Source: Ignavibacteria bacterium (GTDB taxonomy: Bacteria > Bacteroidota > Ignavibacteria > Ignavibacteriales > Ignavibacteriaceae). Taken from it: a DNA stretch of 43,629 nucleotides. Where the stretch lies: assembly GCA_030684555.1 (NCBI GenBank), contig JAUXVN010000131.1, positions 1 to 43,629 of the forward strand, read 5' to 3'. Position 1 is the first letter of the stretch. Each line of letters starts with the position of its first letter. The position numbers and the translations under genes are program-made. The notes under the pieces were generated by a model. That model saw nothing but the letters and a program-made list of their open reading frames with translations, was not told the DNA's origin and ran no database searches. This document shows, piece after piece, positions 9,101-17,308 of this stretch.

Positions 9101-9769
9101 AAATCTGTTTGGATTATCGGCGGTGACGGCTGGGCTTATGATATTGGTTACGGCGGATTAGATCACGTAATTGCTTCAGGTAAAAATGTAAATATTCTTG
9201 TTCTTGATACCGAAGTTTATTCAAACACAGGTGGACAAGCATCAAAATCAACACCACGTGCAGCAGTTGCTAAATTTGCAGCCGCCGGAAAACAGGGGGC
9301 AAAGAAGGATCTCGGCTTAATGGCAATGTCTTACGGTAATGTTTATGTAGCAAAAGTCGCAATGGGAGCTAACGATGCTCAAACAGTTCGTGCATTCCTT
9401 GAAGCCGAAGCTTATGATGGACCCTCATTGATAATTGCTTACAGTCATTGTATAGCTCACGGAATTAATATGGCAACCGGAATGAAAAATCAAAAAGCTG
9501 CCGTTGATTCTGGACACTGGCCATTATTCCGTTACAATCCTGATTGGCAGACAGAGGGAAAAAACCCATTTAAGTTAGAGTCAAAGGGATTAAAAATTCC
9601 TCTGAAAGAGTATGCTTATATGGAAACCCGTTATAAGATGCTTACTAAATCTCATCCTCATTCTGCAGATGAATTAATGAAAAGCGCGCAGGAAGATGTT
9701 ACCAAAAAATGGAAATATTATGAAGAACTTGCCGCACTTAAATTTAGCAAGGATGAAGAAACTAAATAA
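6173..9769 (+). CDS. nifJ: Pyruvate:ferredoxin (flavodoxin) oxidoreductase, single-chain
   Basis: This 1198-residue enzyme reversibly converts pyruvate and CoA to acetyl-CoA and CO2 while reducing ferredoxin. Domain order matches the homodimeric PFOR: N-terminal TPP-pyrimidine region (AIYPITPSSNMGEW), transketolase C-terminal-like and gamma-like domains, a two-cluster ferredoxin domain with CxxCxxCxxxCP at residues 695-705 and again at 752-762, then the TPP-binding domain with CAGCGE (Cys826 and Cys829), GDGWAYDIGYGG (about 983) and NTGGQASKSTP. A late cysteine in YSHCIAHG (about 1094) fits the third cluster ligand set. Full length and intact. The start has no strong Shine-Dalgarno site. It is the last gene before an intrinsic terminator, so it is probably transcribed alone. 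Confidence 0.96.
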   Translation: MERKKVTIDGNEAAAHVAFHTNEVCAIYPITPSSNMGEWCDAWAAEDKKNIWGDIPVVSELQSEGGASGSVHGALQTGALTTTFTASQGLLLMIPNMFRIAGELTSTVFHVTARSIAAQALSIFGDHSDVMATRMTGFAMLASNSVQEVMDFALIAQAATLEARVPFLHFFDGFRTSHEVMKIEQLNTDDMRAMIDDELVFAHRKRALNPDNPFMRGTAANPDVYFQTRETVNPFYTLCPEIVQKQMDKFASIVGRQYHLFDYYGAPDAERIIILMGSGSEAVEETVQYLTNKEEKVGVIKVRLYRPFSINHFIAALPKTTKSVAVLDRTKEPGSSGEPLYLDIVNALTETYLDGNLGFNLPKIIGGRYGLSSKEFTPAMVKAIYDELKKDKPKNHFTIGINDDVANTSLQFDSTFSVEAPETFRGKFYGLGADGTVGANKNSIKIIGEGTDFYAQGYFVYDSKKSGSTTVSHLRFGPKEIKSTYLINKANFIACHQQVFLEKMDMLGDATEGATFLLNTKIHKEEVWNSLPEKVQHDLIDKKMKLFAIDAYKVGEETGMGSRVNTIMQTCFFAISKILEKDEAIEMIKNTIKKTYGSKGEKIVAMNFNAVDQTLANLFEIEVPSTVTSKLQLQPFVSGNAPEFVHNVTEEIIAGRGDAIPVSKMPIDGTYPVGTTKWEKRNIALEVPAWDFEVCIQCNKCVLVCPHATIRAKIYDEALLANAPETFKSIKFKSKDFGDNMAYTIQVAVEDCTGCALCVDVCPAKNKKETKFKAINMVEQIPIRETERANWDFFLSLPEMDRTKLKLDSVKDSQFLEPLFEFSGACAGCGETPYVKLVSQLFGDRAVVANATGCSSIYGGNLPTTPWTKNKDGRGPAWSNSLFEDNAEFGFGFRLAIDKHNTQAKSLLMKLAPEIGETLVEEIINANQKDEAGIYEQRERVKVLVQKLNDLQSTNSLNGKLSDAKHLLTLADYLVKKSVWIIGGDGWAYDIGYGGLDHVIASGKNVNILVLDTEVYSNTGGQASKSTPRAAVAKFAAAGKQGAKKDLGLMAMSYGNVYVAKVAMGANDAQTVRAFLEAEAYDGPSLIIAYSHCIAHGINMATGMKNQKAAVDSGHWPLFRYNPDWQTEGKNPFKLESKGLKIPLKEYAYMETRYKMLTKSHPHSADELMKSAQEDVTKKWKYYEELAALKFSKDEETK

Positions 9770-9792
9770 TATTCTCATAAATATTTAGTACT

Positions 9793-9826
9793 AAAAAGAC
9801 GCAGCACCAACTGCGTCTTTTTTTTT
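9793..9826 (+). terminator. Rho-independent terminator of PFOR
   Basis: A perfect 12-bp stem AAAAAGACGCAG (9793-9804) pairs with CTGCGTCTTTTT (9811-9822) around a CACCAA loop. Nine consecutive T follow the GC-rich part. It lies 23 bases after the PFOR stop. Confidence 0.92.
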
Positions 9827-9865
9827 GGATGAATAATCCCCGGATTTATAAATATTTGGAGACTG

Positions 9866-10354
9866 TTAAATTGTAGTTGACGCTAACTCTTTTTTCTCAT
9901 CAAGTGATAACACCTTCTCTAAATCTATCAATATTAAGAGACGATCTTCTAGTTTTCCTACAGCTTTTATAAATTCGGAGTTTACTCCTGTTACCATATC
10001 AGGTGGAGCTTCTGTTATATTCGAGGGGATTCTTAATACTTCTGTCACTGCATCAACTATAAATCCGACTGTTTTCCCCGAGACTTCAACTACAACTATT
10101 CTTGTGTTTTTATCGTGCTCTTTTCGTTCCATACCAAGTTTAAGTCGAAGGTCTATTACCGGAATTATTCTTCCTCTCAGGTTTATTACTCCATCAACAA
10201 AATCGGGGGCATTTGGTACTTTTGTAATTTGTACCATTCTGTTAATTTCCTGAACATATCCAATATCAACACCAAACTCTTCTTTCCCAATTAGAAAGCT
10301 AACTAATTGTAAGAGTTCGCTGGATTCCTTCTTTTGATCTTCAACTGATGCCAT
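9866..10354 (-). CDS. cheW: CheW chemotaxis coupling protein
   Basis: This 162-residue CheW-domain protein would bridge methyl-accepting receptors and the CheA kinase. The sequence shows the typical core: LVSFLIGKEEFGVDIGYVQE, the NAPDFVDGVINLRGRIIPVI region, VGFIVDAVTEVL, and LLILIDLEKVL at the end. A polar extension of about 12 residues precedes the fold. The start is supported by GAGGAT seven bases before the ATG. No cheA, receptor or cheR/cheB gene is adjacent, so it is an orphan here. It is divergent from the histidine kinase gene and convergent with PFOR. Confidence 0.92.
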   Translation of the reverse strand: MASVEDQKKESSELLQLVSFLIGKEEFGVDIGYVQEINRMVQITKVPNAPDFVDGVINLRGRIIPVIDLRLKLGMERKEHDKNTRIVVVEVSGKTVGFIVDAVTEVLRIPSNITEAPPDMVTGVNSEFIKAVGKLEDRLLILIDLEKVLSLDEKKELASTTI

Positions 10355-10691
10355 TTTATCCTCATATTTAGATTATTTTTTCTTTTCCTAAATAATTATC
10401 GAAATTTTTGAGTTTTACTTTAACGGGGTTTTAAGATTTTAGTTTTTTCGGAATCAGCGTGTCTAACTCATCTCCTCTAACATGACCCCGGAATCGATTT
10501 TTTCAAAATGTACGTTTTTTATCCTATTTAGTAATATTTTATTTTAGATTAATAAAAAAAAGTGATTTATTAGAGGTGGGAAATTTATCTTTTTCGTAAC
10601 AAATTATTTTAGGTCAGTTGTTGTTTGTTCGATGATCGTTTGATAAATTTTGCCACTCTTTAATTTTTTGCAAATTTTGAATATTTCGTAT
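10355..10691. other. Divergent intergenic region, cheW / histidine kinase
   Basis: This AT-rich spacer must carry both promoters. TCGGAATC and CCGGAATCG form a near-direct repeat around 10450 and 10490. TAAATTTTG at about 10643-10651 resembles a loose -7 element just before the kinase start. No RNA gene or ORF is supported. Confidence 0.4.
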
Positions 10692-13142
10692 ATGATCGAA
10701 GAAGAAAAACTGTTTACATCTTTAACTGAAGAACTTACCGACCTTCGAAAAAAAGTTGCTGAAAAATCTACAATTGAAGCAGCACTAAAAGCTTATCAAG
10801 ATAAACTGAATCTATTTCTGACAAATACTTCTGAAGGGATTTCATATATACAGATAAACCCGCCTCTTGCTTTAACTTTACCAAAAAGGGAATTTGCCCG
10901 GCAGTATCTATTATCTTCAAAAATTGTAGAAGCAAATAAATCTTTTGCAATGATGTATGGCTTCGAGAGTGTAAATGAAATTTTAGGTAAAACTCTAACT
11001 GATTTTTGGGTTGGTGACATTGAAGAAATGATAGATGCGCTTATCCCCTGGATAGAAAACAATTTTACACTAACAAATCAAATTTCAGAAGAGAAGAATA
11101 AAGATGGGAAAATAGTCTATTTTTTGAATAATACTGTCGGAGTTTTTGAAGATGGTTATATGTATGGTTTGTGGGGAACGCAAACTGATATAACAGAGCA
11201 AATAATTGCTCAAAATAAACTTAAAGAATCAGAAATACTGTATAAAAAACTATTTTATTCGAATCCACTTCCAATGTGGGTTTATGATACAAGAAGTCTT
11301 AGGTTCCTCGCAGTTAACGAAGCTGCAGTAAAAAATTACGGTTATTCGATCGATGAGTTTTTGAAAATGACACTTTCTGATTTAGTAAGTACTTCTGATG
11401 TTTCATTAAATCCCCGAAAAACAAATGATTCTTTGGACGCAGTAATTCAAAAACACCATAAAAAGGATCATTCAATAATTGATGTGGAAGTTACGTCACA
11501 TTCTATTGTTTTTGAGGGGTATGATGCTGAGTTGCTTTTAGCAAATGATATAACTGAAAAACTTTTTTTTAATAACGCTATTCAGTCTATTGTTAAAGAG
11601 ACCAACCACGTCGCATACAATTTTCTTCACCCGCTTGTAAAAGAACTCTCAACTCTGCTTAAACTAAAGTACATTTTTATAGCTAAATTTAGTGATGAAT
11701 CAAACTCAAGATTAAAGACTGTTGCCTTCGCAATGGGCGGTGTTATAATTGAGAACATAGAATACAATATTGTAAATACTCCTTCTGAATTATTTTTGCA
11801 GCAAGATTTGAAAATTTTTGATAAAGCAGTACAGCATAAATTCCCGGATGATAAACTTTTACAAACAATGGGAATTGAAAGTTATATCGGAATACCTCTG
11901 TTCGCAACTTCCGGAAAACCTCTCGGACTATTAGCCGGCATGGACGATAAGCCGATGACCAACTATAGAATTACTAATAATTTTCTAACAATATTCGCAT
12001 CAAGAGCAGCATCAGAATTAGAACGCATTCAGATAGATGAAGCACTCAGAGAAAATGAAGAACGACTCAAACTTGCTTTAAAAGTATCCGGACAGGGTTT
12101 ATATGATTTAAATCTTATAACCGGTGTTGCAAAAATTGATTCTGCTTATGCTTCACTATTATCTTATGATCCAAATAAAACAACAGAAACACATAATGAA
12201 TGGATTGAGCGGTTACATCCCGACGACCGCGATATTGTAATGCAAACTTATTCCGACTACGTAAATAAAAAGTCTGATGGTTACATTGTTGAATCAAGAC
12301 AAAAAACAGCTTCCGGTGAGTGGAGGTGGATACTCTCAATGGGTAAAATTGTTGAGTACGATGATAACGGTAGACCTCTCAGAATGGTTGGAACTTATCT
12401 TGATGTAACCGAACGCAAACGTAAAGATGAACTGATAAAAGAGTATTTGACTAATCTTGAAATCAAAAATGCAGAATTAGAAAGATTTACCTATACTGTC
12501 TCGCATGATTTAAAAAGTCCAGTAATTACAATTAAAGGTTTTCTTGGAATGTTATTGAAGGATGCTAAAGAAGGGAACTTCGGAAGACTTGAAGCCGATA
12601 TAAAAAGAATTTCCAATGCGGCTGATAAAATGCAGAGCCTTCTTGAAGATTTACTGATGCTCTCCCGTATTGGTAGAATAATAAATCCATCAACAAAGTT
12701 TAACTCAACTGAATTAGTTAAAGAAACGGTTGAATTATTAGAAGGACTTCTAAATTCTAAAAAAATTACGATAGAAATTGATCAGAATATGCCGGACATC
12801 CTTGCAGACAGAATTAGAATTGGGGAAGTTTTTCAAAATCTAATTGAAAATGCAGTTAAATATATCGGAACGCCTGAACATCCAACAATTGAAATTGGTT
12901 GTTTAACTAATAATGGAATAAATCAGTTTTATGTTAAAGATAATGGAATAGGAATAAAATCTGAATATTTTGAGAAAATATTCGGTTTGTTTGACAAACT
13001 TGATTCATCCAGCGAAGGAAATGGAATAGGGCTCGCTTTTGTGAAACGCGTTATAGAATTACACAAAGGGAAAATTTGGGTTTATTCTGAAGGACCCGGA
13101 AATGGGTCAACATTTTTTTTCACCCTTAATACGGATACATAA
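10692..13142 (+). CDS. Multi-sensor histidine kinase (PAS-PAS-GAF-PAS-HisKA-HATPase)
   Basis: I place the start at ATG 10692 (MIEEEKLF), 816 residues; an upstream in-frame TTG at 10650 would add 14 residues with no better ribosome site. Sensory modules in order are a PAS-like domain (about 35-160, VEANKSFAMMYGFE), a second PAS (about 175-290, FLAVNEAAVKNYGYS), a GAF domain (about 300-450, ending GIPLFATSGKPLGLLAG), and a PAS_3-type domain (about 460-590, RLHPDDRDIV...GEWRWILSMG). The kinase follows: phospho-acceptor His605 in VSHDLKSP, N-box NLIENAVKY, G-box DNGIGI and GNGIGLAFVKRV. No transmembrane segment is obvious, so it is probably cytoplasmic. The kinase region is like those paired with Rcp1-type regulators, and such a gene follows directly. 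Confidence 0.9.
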   Translation: MIEEEKLFTSLTEELTDLRKKVAEKSTIEAALKAYQDKLNLFLTNTSEGISYIQINPPLALTLPKREFARQYLLSSKIVEANKSFAMMYGFESVNEILGKTLTDFWVGDIEEMIDALIPWIENNFTLTNQISEEKNKDGKIVYFLNNTVGVFEDGYMYGLWGTQTDITEQIIAQNKLKESEILYKKLFYSNPLPMWVYDTRSLRFLAVNEAAVKNYGYSIDEFLKMTLSDLVSTSDVSLNPRKTNDSLDAVIQKHHKKDHSIIDVEVTSHSIVFEGYDAELLLANDITEKLFFNNAIQSIVKETNHVAYNFLHPLVKELSTLLKLKYIFIAKFSDESNSRLKTVAFAMGGVIIENIEYNIVNTPSELFLQQDLKIFDKAVQHKFPDDKLLQTMGIESYIGIPLFATSGKPLGLLAGMDDKPMTNYRITNNFLTIFASRAASELERIQIDEALRENEERLKLALKVSGQGLYDLNLITGVAKIDSAYASLLSYDPNKTTETHNEWIERLHPDDRDIVMQTYSDYVNKKSDGYIVESRQKTASGEWRWILSMGKIVEYDDNGRPLRMVGTYLDVTERKRKDELIKEYLTNLEIKNAELERFTYTVSHDLKSPVITIKGFLGMLLKDAKEGNFGRLEADIKRISNAADKMQSLLEDLLMLSRIGRIINPSTKFNSTELVKETVELLEGLLNSKKITIEIDQNMPDILADRIRIGEVFQNLIENAVKYIGTPEHPTIEIGCLTNNGINQFYVKDNGIGIKSEYFEKIFGLFDKLDSSSEGNGIGLAFVKRVIELHKGKIWVYSEGPGNGSTFFFTLNTDT

Positions 13143-13153
13143 AGGAGAGCTAA

Positions 13154-13600
13154 TTGGATAACGATATAATGAGAATTCTATTGGTCGAGGATAATAGCGA
13201 CCACGCTGAACTTGTAATAAGAAGTTTCAATGAATGTGAAATCCCGAATGAAATAATACACACTAACGATGGAGAAGAAGCATTAAATTATTTGAATAGA
13301 AAGTTGAGCGAAAAAAATAATGACTCTTCAAATTTTCCGAATTTAATTTTACTTGACTTAAGACTTCCCAAAATTGATGGAATAAATGTTTTATCATCAA
13401 TTAAAAGTCATAATAACTTTAAGCAAATTCCGGTTGTAATTTTTACAACATCTGAAGCTCCTTATGATATTGATAAATCATACTCAAACCATGCAAATAG
13501 TTATTTAGTAAAACCAAACGATTATCCTAATTATAAACAACTGATTAATGACTTAGCTCATTATTGGTTAGAATTAAATATAAACAATAATCACTCTTAA
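13154..13600 (+). CDS. Single-domain response regulator, Rcp1-like
   Basis: This is a 148-residue receiver domain with no output domain, likely the phosphoryl acceptor of the upstream kinase. The acidic pair lies in LLVEDNSDH, the phospho-acceptor is Asp68 in LLDLRLPKIDG, and the conserved lysine lies in LVKPND. The start is a TTG at 13154: AAAGGAGAG sits just upstream at correct spacing, whereas the first ATG (13169) is too far from it. It begins 11 bases after the kinase stop and ends one base before the hybrid kinase, so the three genes form one operon. Confidence 0.92.
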   Translation: MDNDIMRILLVEDNSDHAELVIRSFNECEIPNEIIHTNDGEEALNYLNRKLSEKNNDSSNFPNLILLDLRLPKIDGINVLSSIKSHNNFKQIPVVIFTTSEAPYDIDKSYSNHANSYLVKPNDYPNYKQLINDLAHYWLELNINNNHS

Positions 13601-13601
13601 G

Positions 13602-15563
13602 ATGTCTATGGAAACACCCGTCAAAAAAATTCTGATAGTAGAAGATGATACAGCTCATTATGAATTAATTCAACGAAGCTTCGAAAGACGCTCGGATGAA
13701 TTTGTTTTGAAACGCGCATCCAACCTTTACGATGCAAATAAGCTGCTTATATCGTTTAGACCTGATTTAATTATTTCTGATTGGAAACTCCCTGACGGCA
13801 ACGGTACTTCCCTAATTCAAAAAGATAAAAAAGATCATCTTAAAACTCCAATTATCTTAATGACAAGCTTCGGGAATGAATCATTTGTTGTTGAAGCCAT
13901 GAAACTTGGAGCACTTGATTATGTAGTTAAATCACCTGAAGTTTTTTCTGACATGCCCCACCTCGTTGATCGAATTTTGCGTGAATGGAAAAATATTAGA
14001 GACCGTATAAGAATTGAAGACAAACTAAATAAACTTTCAATTGCAGTCGAACAAAGCAGTGTAATTGTTGTTATAACCGACCTTGATGGTAAAATTGAAT
14101 ATGTAAATCCCTCATTTGAAAAAGTCACCGGTTACGGAGCCTCTTATGCGATAGGTAAAACACCTTCTATTTTAAAGTCGGGACACACAAACGAGTCCGA
14201 ATATAAAACCCTTTGGGGAACGGTAAGATCCGGTCAAGCATGGCGGAGTGAATTTGTAAATAAAAAAGCAGATGGTTCTTTATACTGGGAAGCAGTTTAT
14301 ATTTCTCCTGTTTTTAATGACGATGGGAAAATTACAAATTATCTTAAAATCGGTGAAGACATTTCCGAAAAAAAAAGAATGGAAATTGATTTAAAAGCTG
14401 CTCTCGGAAAGGCTGAAGAATCTAACCGCCTAAAGACATCAATTCTGGCAAATATGAATCACGAACTCCGAACACCTCTGATGGGTATTCTTGGAATGTC
14501 ACAATTATTAATGGAGGAGTTTACCGAAAATATCGAACATCAAAAAATGGTTGAAAGAATACTTCATTCGGGAACCCGTTTGATGAATACTTTAAATTCT
14601 ATACTCGACCTATCAGAAATTGAATCGGACAGCACCCTTCTTAAATTTTCAGAATACCCTGTATCGGAAAGTCTTGAGTATATTTTGGTTCAGCATAGTA
14701 AACTTGCGGGCGACAAAAATCTTTCTTTCGAAATTTTAAATAAGGATTCCGGACTTTATGTTTTTGTTTATGAAAAATTTCTGAATCAAGCTGTATCTAA
14801 CATTGTTGATAATGCAATCAAATATACACATCATGGTGGAATTACTATCACAGTAGAACATGAATTAACCAATGAGAAATTGTGGGCGAAAATATCCATT
14901 ACAGATACCGGAATTGGAATTGCCAAACATCACCTCGATCTTATTTTTCAAGAATTCAGACAGGCGAGCGAGGGTTTCAGCCGTAATTATGAAGGCTCCG
15001 GACTTGGTTTATCCATCTCAAAAAAAATGATTGAAATCATGTATGGAATTTTAACTGTGGATAGCATAGTCGGGAAAGGAACCACTTTCACAATTTGGCT
15101 CCCCGCAACCAAAATTGGTGAAGAGTCAGAGCAAGAGTTAAAACCTCTTCTTAAAACAATCGAACCAATTGAAATACCGGAAAAAATTGAATTTTCAAGA
15201 AGCATCCACATTTTGTATGTTGAAGATAATGTGATTAATCAAGAAGTAACAAAATTATTTTTGCAAAAGATTGCACGGGTTGATTGTGCAAGAGATGGAA
15301 GAACTGCTATCGAAATGGCAAAGCGATCACCTTACTCATTAATTCTTATGGATATAAATTTAAGCACAAGTCTTGATGGAATTGAAGTTACAAAATATAT
15401 AAGGGGAATTCCCGGATATAAATCAACACCTATTATTGCAACTACAGGATATGCAAGCCGTGCAGATAAAGAAAAATTTCTATCAAGTGGATTAAATGAT
15501 ATTTTAGTGAAACCCTATACAAAACCGGAGCTTATATCATTAATACACAAATATCTTGGATAA
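13602..15563 (+). CDS. Hybrid sensor kinase: receiver-PAS-HisKA-HATPase-receiver
   Basis: This 653-residue protein opens with a receiver (VEDDTAHYE, Asp60 in IISDWKLPDG, about 8-130), then a PAS domain (about 150-270, IEYVNPSFEKVTGYG), HisKA with His287 in NMNHELRTPL, an HATPase domain (NIVDNAIKY, DTGIGI, GSGLGLSISKKM) and a C-terminal receiver (LYVEDNVINQE, Asp584 in LILMDINL, VKPYTKPEL). Receivers at both ends suggest a phosphorelay step: input from the upstream kinase, internal transfer, then output to an unlinked partner. There is no transmembrane segment and no DNA-binding output domain in the operon, so the final target is not encoded here. Confidence 0.92.
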   Translation: MSMETPVKKILIVEDDTAHYELIQRSFERRSDEFVLKRASNLYDANKLLISFRPDLIISDWKLPDGNGTSLIQKDKKDHLKTPIILMTSFGNESFVVEAMKLGALDYVVKSPEVFSDMPHLVDRILREWKNIRDRIRIEDKLNKLSIAVEQSSVIVVITDLDGKIEYVNPSFEKVTGYGASYAIGKTPSILKSGHTNESEYKTLWGTVRSGQAWRSEFVNKKADGSLYWEAVYISPVFNDDGKITNYLKIGEDISEKKRMEIDLKAALGKAEESNRLKTSILANMNHELRTPLMGILGMSQLLMEEFTENIEHQKMVERILHSGTRLMNTLNSILDLSEIESDSTLLKFSEYPVSESLEYILVQHSKLAGDKNLSFEILNKDSGLYVFVYEKFLNQAVSNIVDNAIKYTHHGGITITVEHELTNEKLWAKISITDTGIGIAKHHLDLIFQEFRQASEGFSRNYEGSGLGLSISKKMIEIMYGILTVDSIVGKGTTFTIWLPATKIGEESEQELKPLLKTIEPIEIPEKIEFSRSIHILYVEDNVINQEVTKLFLQKIARVDCARDGRTAIEMAKRSPYSLILMDINLSTSLDGIEVTKYIRGIPGYKSTPIIATTGYASRADKEKFLSSGLNDILVKPYTKPELISLIHKYLG

Positions 15564-16123
15564 ATTTGCGAAATCGTACTGCGGGAATTGGTACCATAGT
15601 TAAATCATCTTTCAAAAAATTTTACTCCTCACTTCAAGTGATGAAATTAACTTGTATGCAATAGTGTATTTGCAAATATCTATAACATCAGGAAAAGGCA
15701 AACATTTAAAACTAAAATTTGAACAAAAGGGTGATTTTATCTTGAAGGATTTTGATTATTAAAAAATCTTTTTTTACTTCCCCGTTTACATTATCTAAGA
15801 ATATTTTCTAAAGACTAATAGTGGCATAATTATTCCCCAATACAAGCCAAAAAAATCATCAAGATTTTCAAAAAAAATGTTAACTTAGCGAAGTTAATTA
15901 CGAGTATTTATATTAAAGATTAATTTCTATTTTGATTAAATACCTTTGCTGTTTGGTTTTATTGAAATATCTCATTTCATTTACGTGCGGGATGGAGAGA
16001 GGTTTGGGGCGACCCCTGAAGAGCAATGAACATTTAAAATGGTATATCGATAAATCGAAGTTATTATTTTGAGTTATACATACAAAAAAATTATTTACAC
16101 TTCAACAATTACTAAGAACCTGA
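15564..16123 (+). other. Long leader of the polysaccharide operon
   Basis: This 560-base AT-rich gap separates the phosphorelay from the polysaccharide genes. TACCTTTG at 15941-15948 matches the -7 consensus TAnnTTTG, though no -33 TTTG is evident. About 50 bases downstream is a locally GC-rich block (15986-16022) containing GGGG-CGA-CCCC. The same stretch opens a 26-codon frame (ATG 15992, TGA 16070-16072) that has no Shine-Dalgarno spacing. I could not match the block to a known riboswitch class. Confidence 0.4.
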
Positions 16124-17308
16124 ATGGAAAAACAATATAAATTCAACTTTTTAGACTTATTGGTTTTAATAGTCAAACATAAAGTAACTATACTTATTAT
16201 TTGTTTGGTTACATTAATAACTTCATATCTCCTTTTAAGATTTGCGGTTGACGAAAAATTCGATTCATCCGCCCTTATTATCCCCTCTGAAGATCAAACC
16301 CTTGGCGGACTTGGAGGGATGTTAAAAGGTTTGAAAGATTTACCCTTCGGGATGGGGACCGGTTCAGTTGGTGAATCAATAGGAATGTACAATACGATAA
16401 TTGGCAGCAGATCCTCTATGGAAGAAATCGTTCGTAAATTCAACCTAATAAGTGTCTATGAAATTGATTCTACTGAAAAAGGTTATCTTGAGGGAGCAAT
16501 CAAATCATTAAGTAAGAACATAAAAACTAATGAAACCGATGACGATGCTTATGCAATTACTGTAAGGGACAAAGACCCTAAAAGAGCAGCCGCAATTACC
16601 AATTATATTATTGATTTATTGAATAGACGAATAATAGAATTAAAGACACAAAAATCAAAAAACAATAGAGTGTTTTTAGAAGAAAGATTAGCAGAAGTAA
16701 AACTTAACTTGAAAAATGCCGAAGACTCCATGAAGGTTTTTCAAGAACAATCCGGTATGTTAAACGCAGAAAGTCAGATTAAAGGAATTTTTGAAGTATA
16801 TACATCACTTGAAGCCGAATTGATAACAAAACAAGTTCAGTTGTCAATATTCGAAAAACTGTATGATAAAGAATCCCCTATTCTTAATCGTGCAAGAACC
16901 GAGCTGCAAGAATACGAAACAAAAATAAAGGAAATTAAAAGCAAAGGGCAACCTCAAAGCATTTTGTTATCCAAAGGTTCAATCCCGGCAAAAACGATTG
17001 AATATTTAAGACATTATCGAAATGTTGAGATAAATTCTGCCATTCTTGAATTTGTGCTTCCTTTATATGAACAATCCAAATTTGAAGAGCAGAAAGATAT
17101 TCCTATCCTACAGGTAGTTGATTATGCAGTACCAGCTCAAAAGAAAAGCTACCCCCCCAGAACATTATTCGCACTGATGATAACAGTTTTTGTTTTTTTT
17201 ACCTCATGTTTGGTTATATTTCTCAGAGAAGTTATTAGTAAATCTAATAATGAGAAGTTCAAATTTATCATATCTAATGCATTCACCATTAGAAAAAATA
17301 TTAAATGA
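16124..17308 (+). CDS. Wzz-type polysaccharide chain-length / co-polymerase protein
   Basis: This 394-residue inner-membrane protein would set polymer length in a Wzx/Wzy pathway. It has an N-terminal transmembrane helix (about 18-38), a long periplasmic region with predicted coiled coils (about 185-310, rich in E/K/L), and a second transmembrane helix (about 350-373) preceded by the proline-rich PAQKKSYPPRT typical of Wzz proteins. The cytoplasmic tail is short and basic, with no Walker motifs, so the tyrosine kinase part of Wzc-like proteins is absent. The gene overlaps the next by four bases (ATGA). Confidence 0.85.
   Translation: MEKQYKFNFLDLLVLIVKHKVTILIICLVTLITSYLLLRFAVDEKFDSSALIIPSEDQTLGGLGGMLKGLKDLPFGMGTGSVGESIGMYNTIIGSRSSMEEIVRKFNLISVYEIDSTEKGYLEGAIKSLSKNIKTNETDDDAYAITVRDKDPKRAAAITNYIIDLLNRRIIELKTQKSKNNRVFLEERLAEVKLNLKNAEDSMKVFQEQSGMLNAESQIKGIFEVYTSLEAELITKQVQLSIFEKLYDKESPILNRARTELQEYETKIKEIKSKGQPQSILLSKGSIPAKTIEYLRHYRNVEINSAILEFVLPLYEQSKFEEQKDIPILQVVDYAVPAQKKSYPPRTLFALMITVFVFFTSCLVIFLREVISKSNNEKFKFIISNAFTIRKNIK

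Noticed and set aside
10650-10691. TTG start 14 codons upstream for the histidine kinase
   Set aside because: No Shine-Dalgarno sequence supports it, and the added residues are hydrophobic without a proper signal peptide; ATG 10692 is simpler.
15827-15845. Sigma-54 promoter from TGGCATAATTATTCC
   Set aside because: The -12 GC element is missing, so only the TGGCA half matches.
15986-16022. Known riboswitch (c-di-GMP, preQ1 or SAM type)
   Set aside because: The block lacks the conserved cores of these classes as far as I can tell; only a simple hairpin is clear.
15992-16072. 26-codon peptide in the polysaccharide leader as a gene
   Set aside because: The ATG has no ribosome-binding sequence at usable spacing and the frame spans the GC-rich hairpin; kept only as a note in the leader entry.
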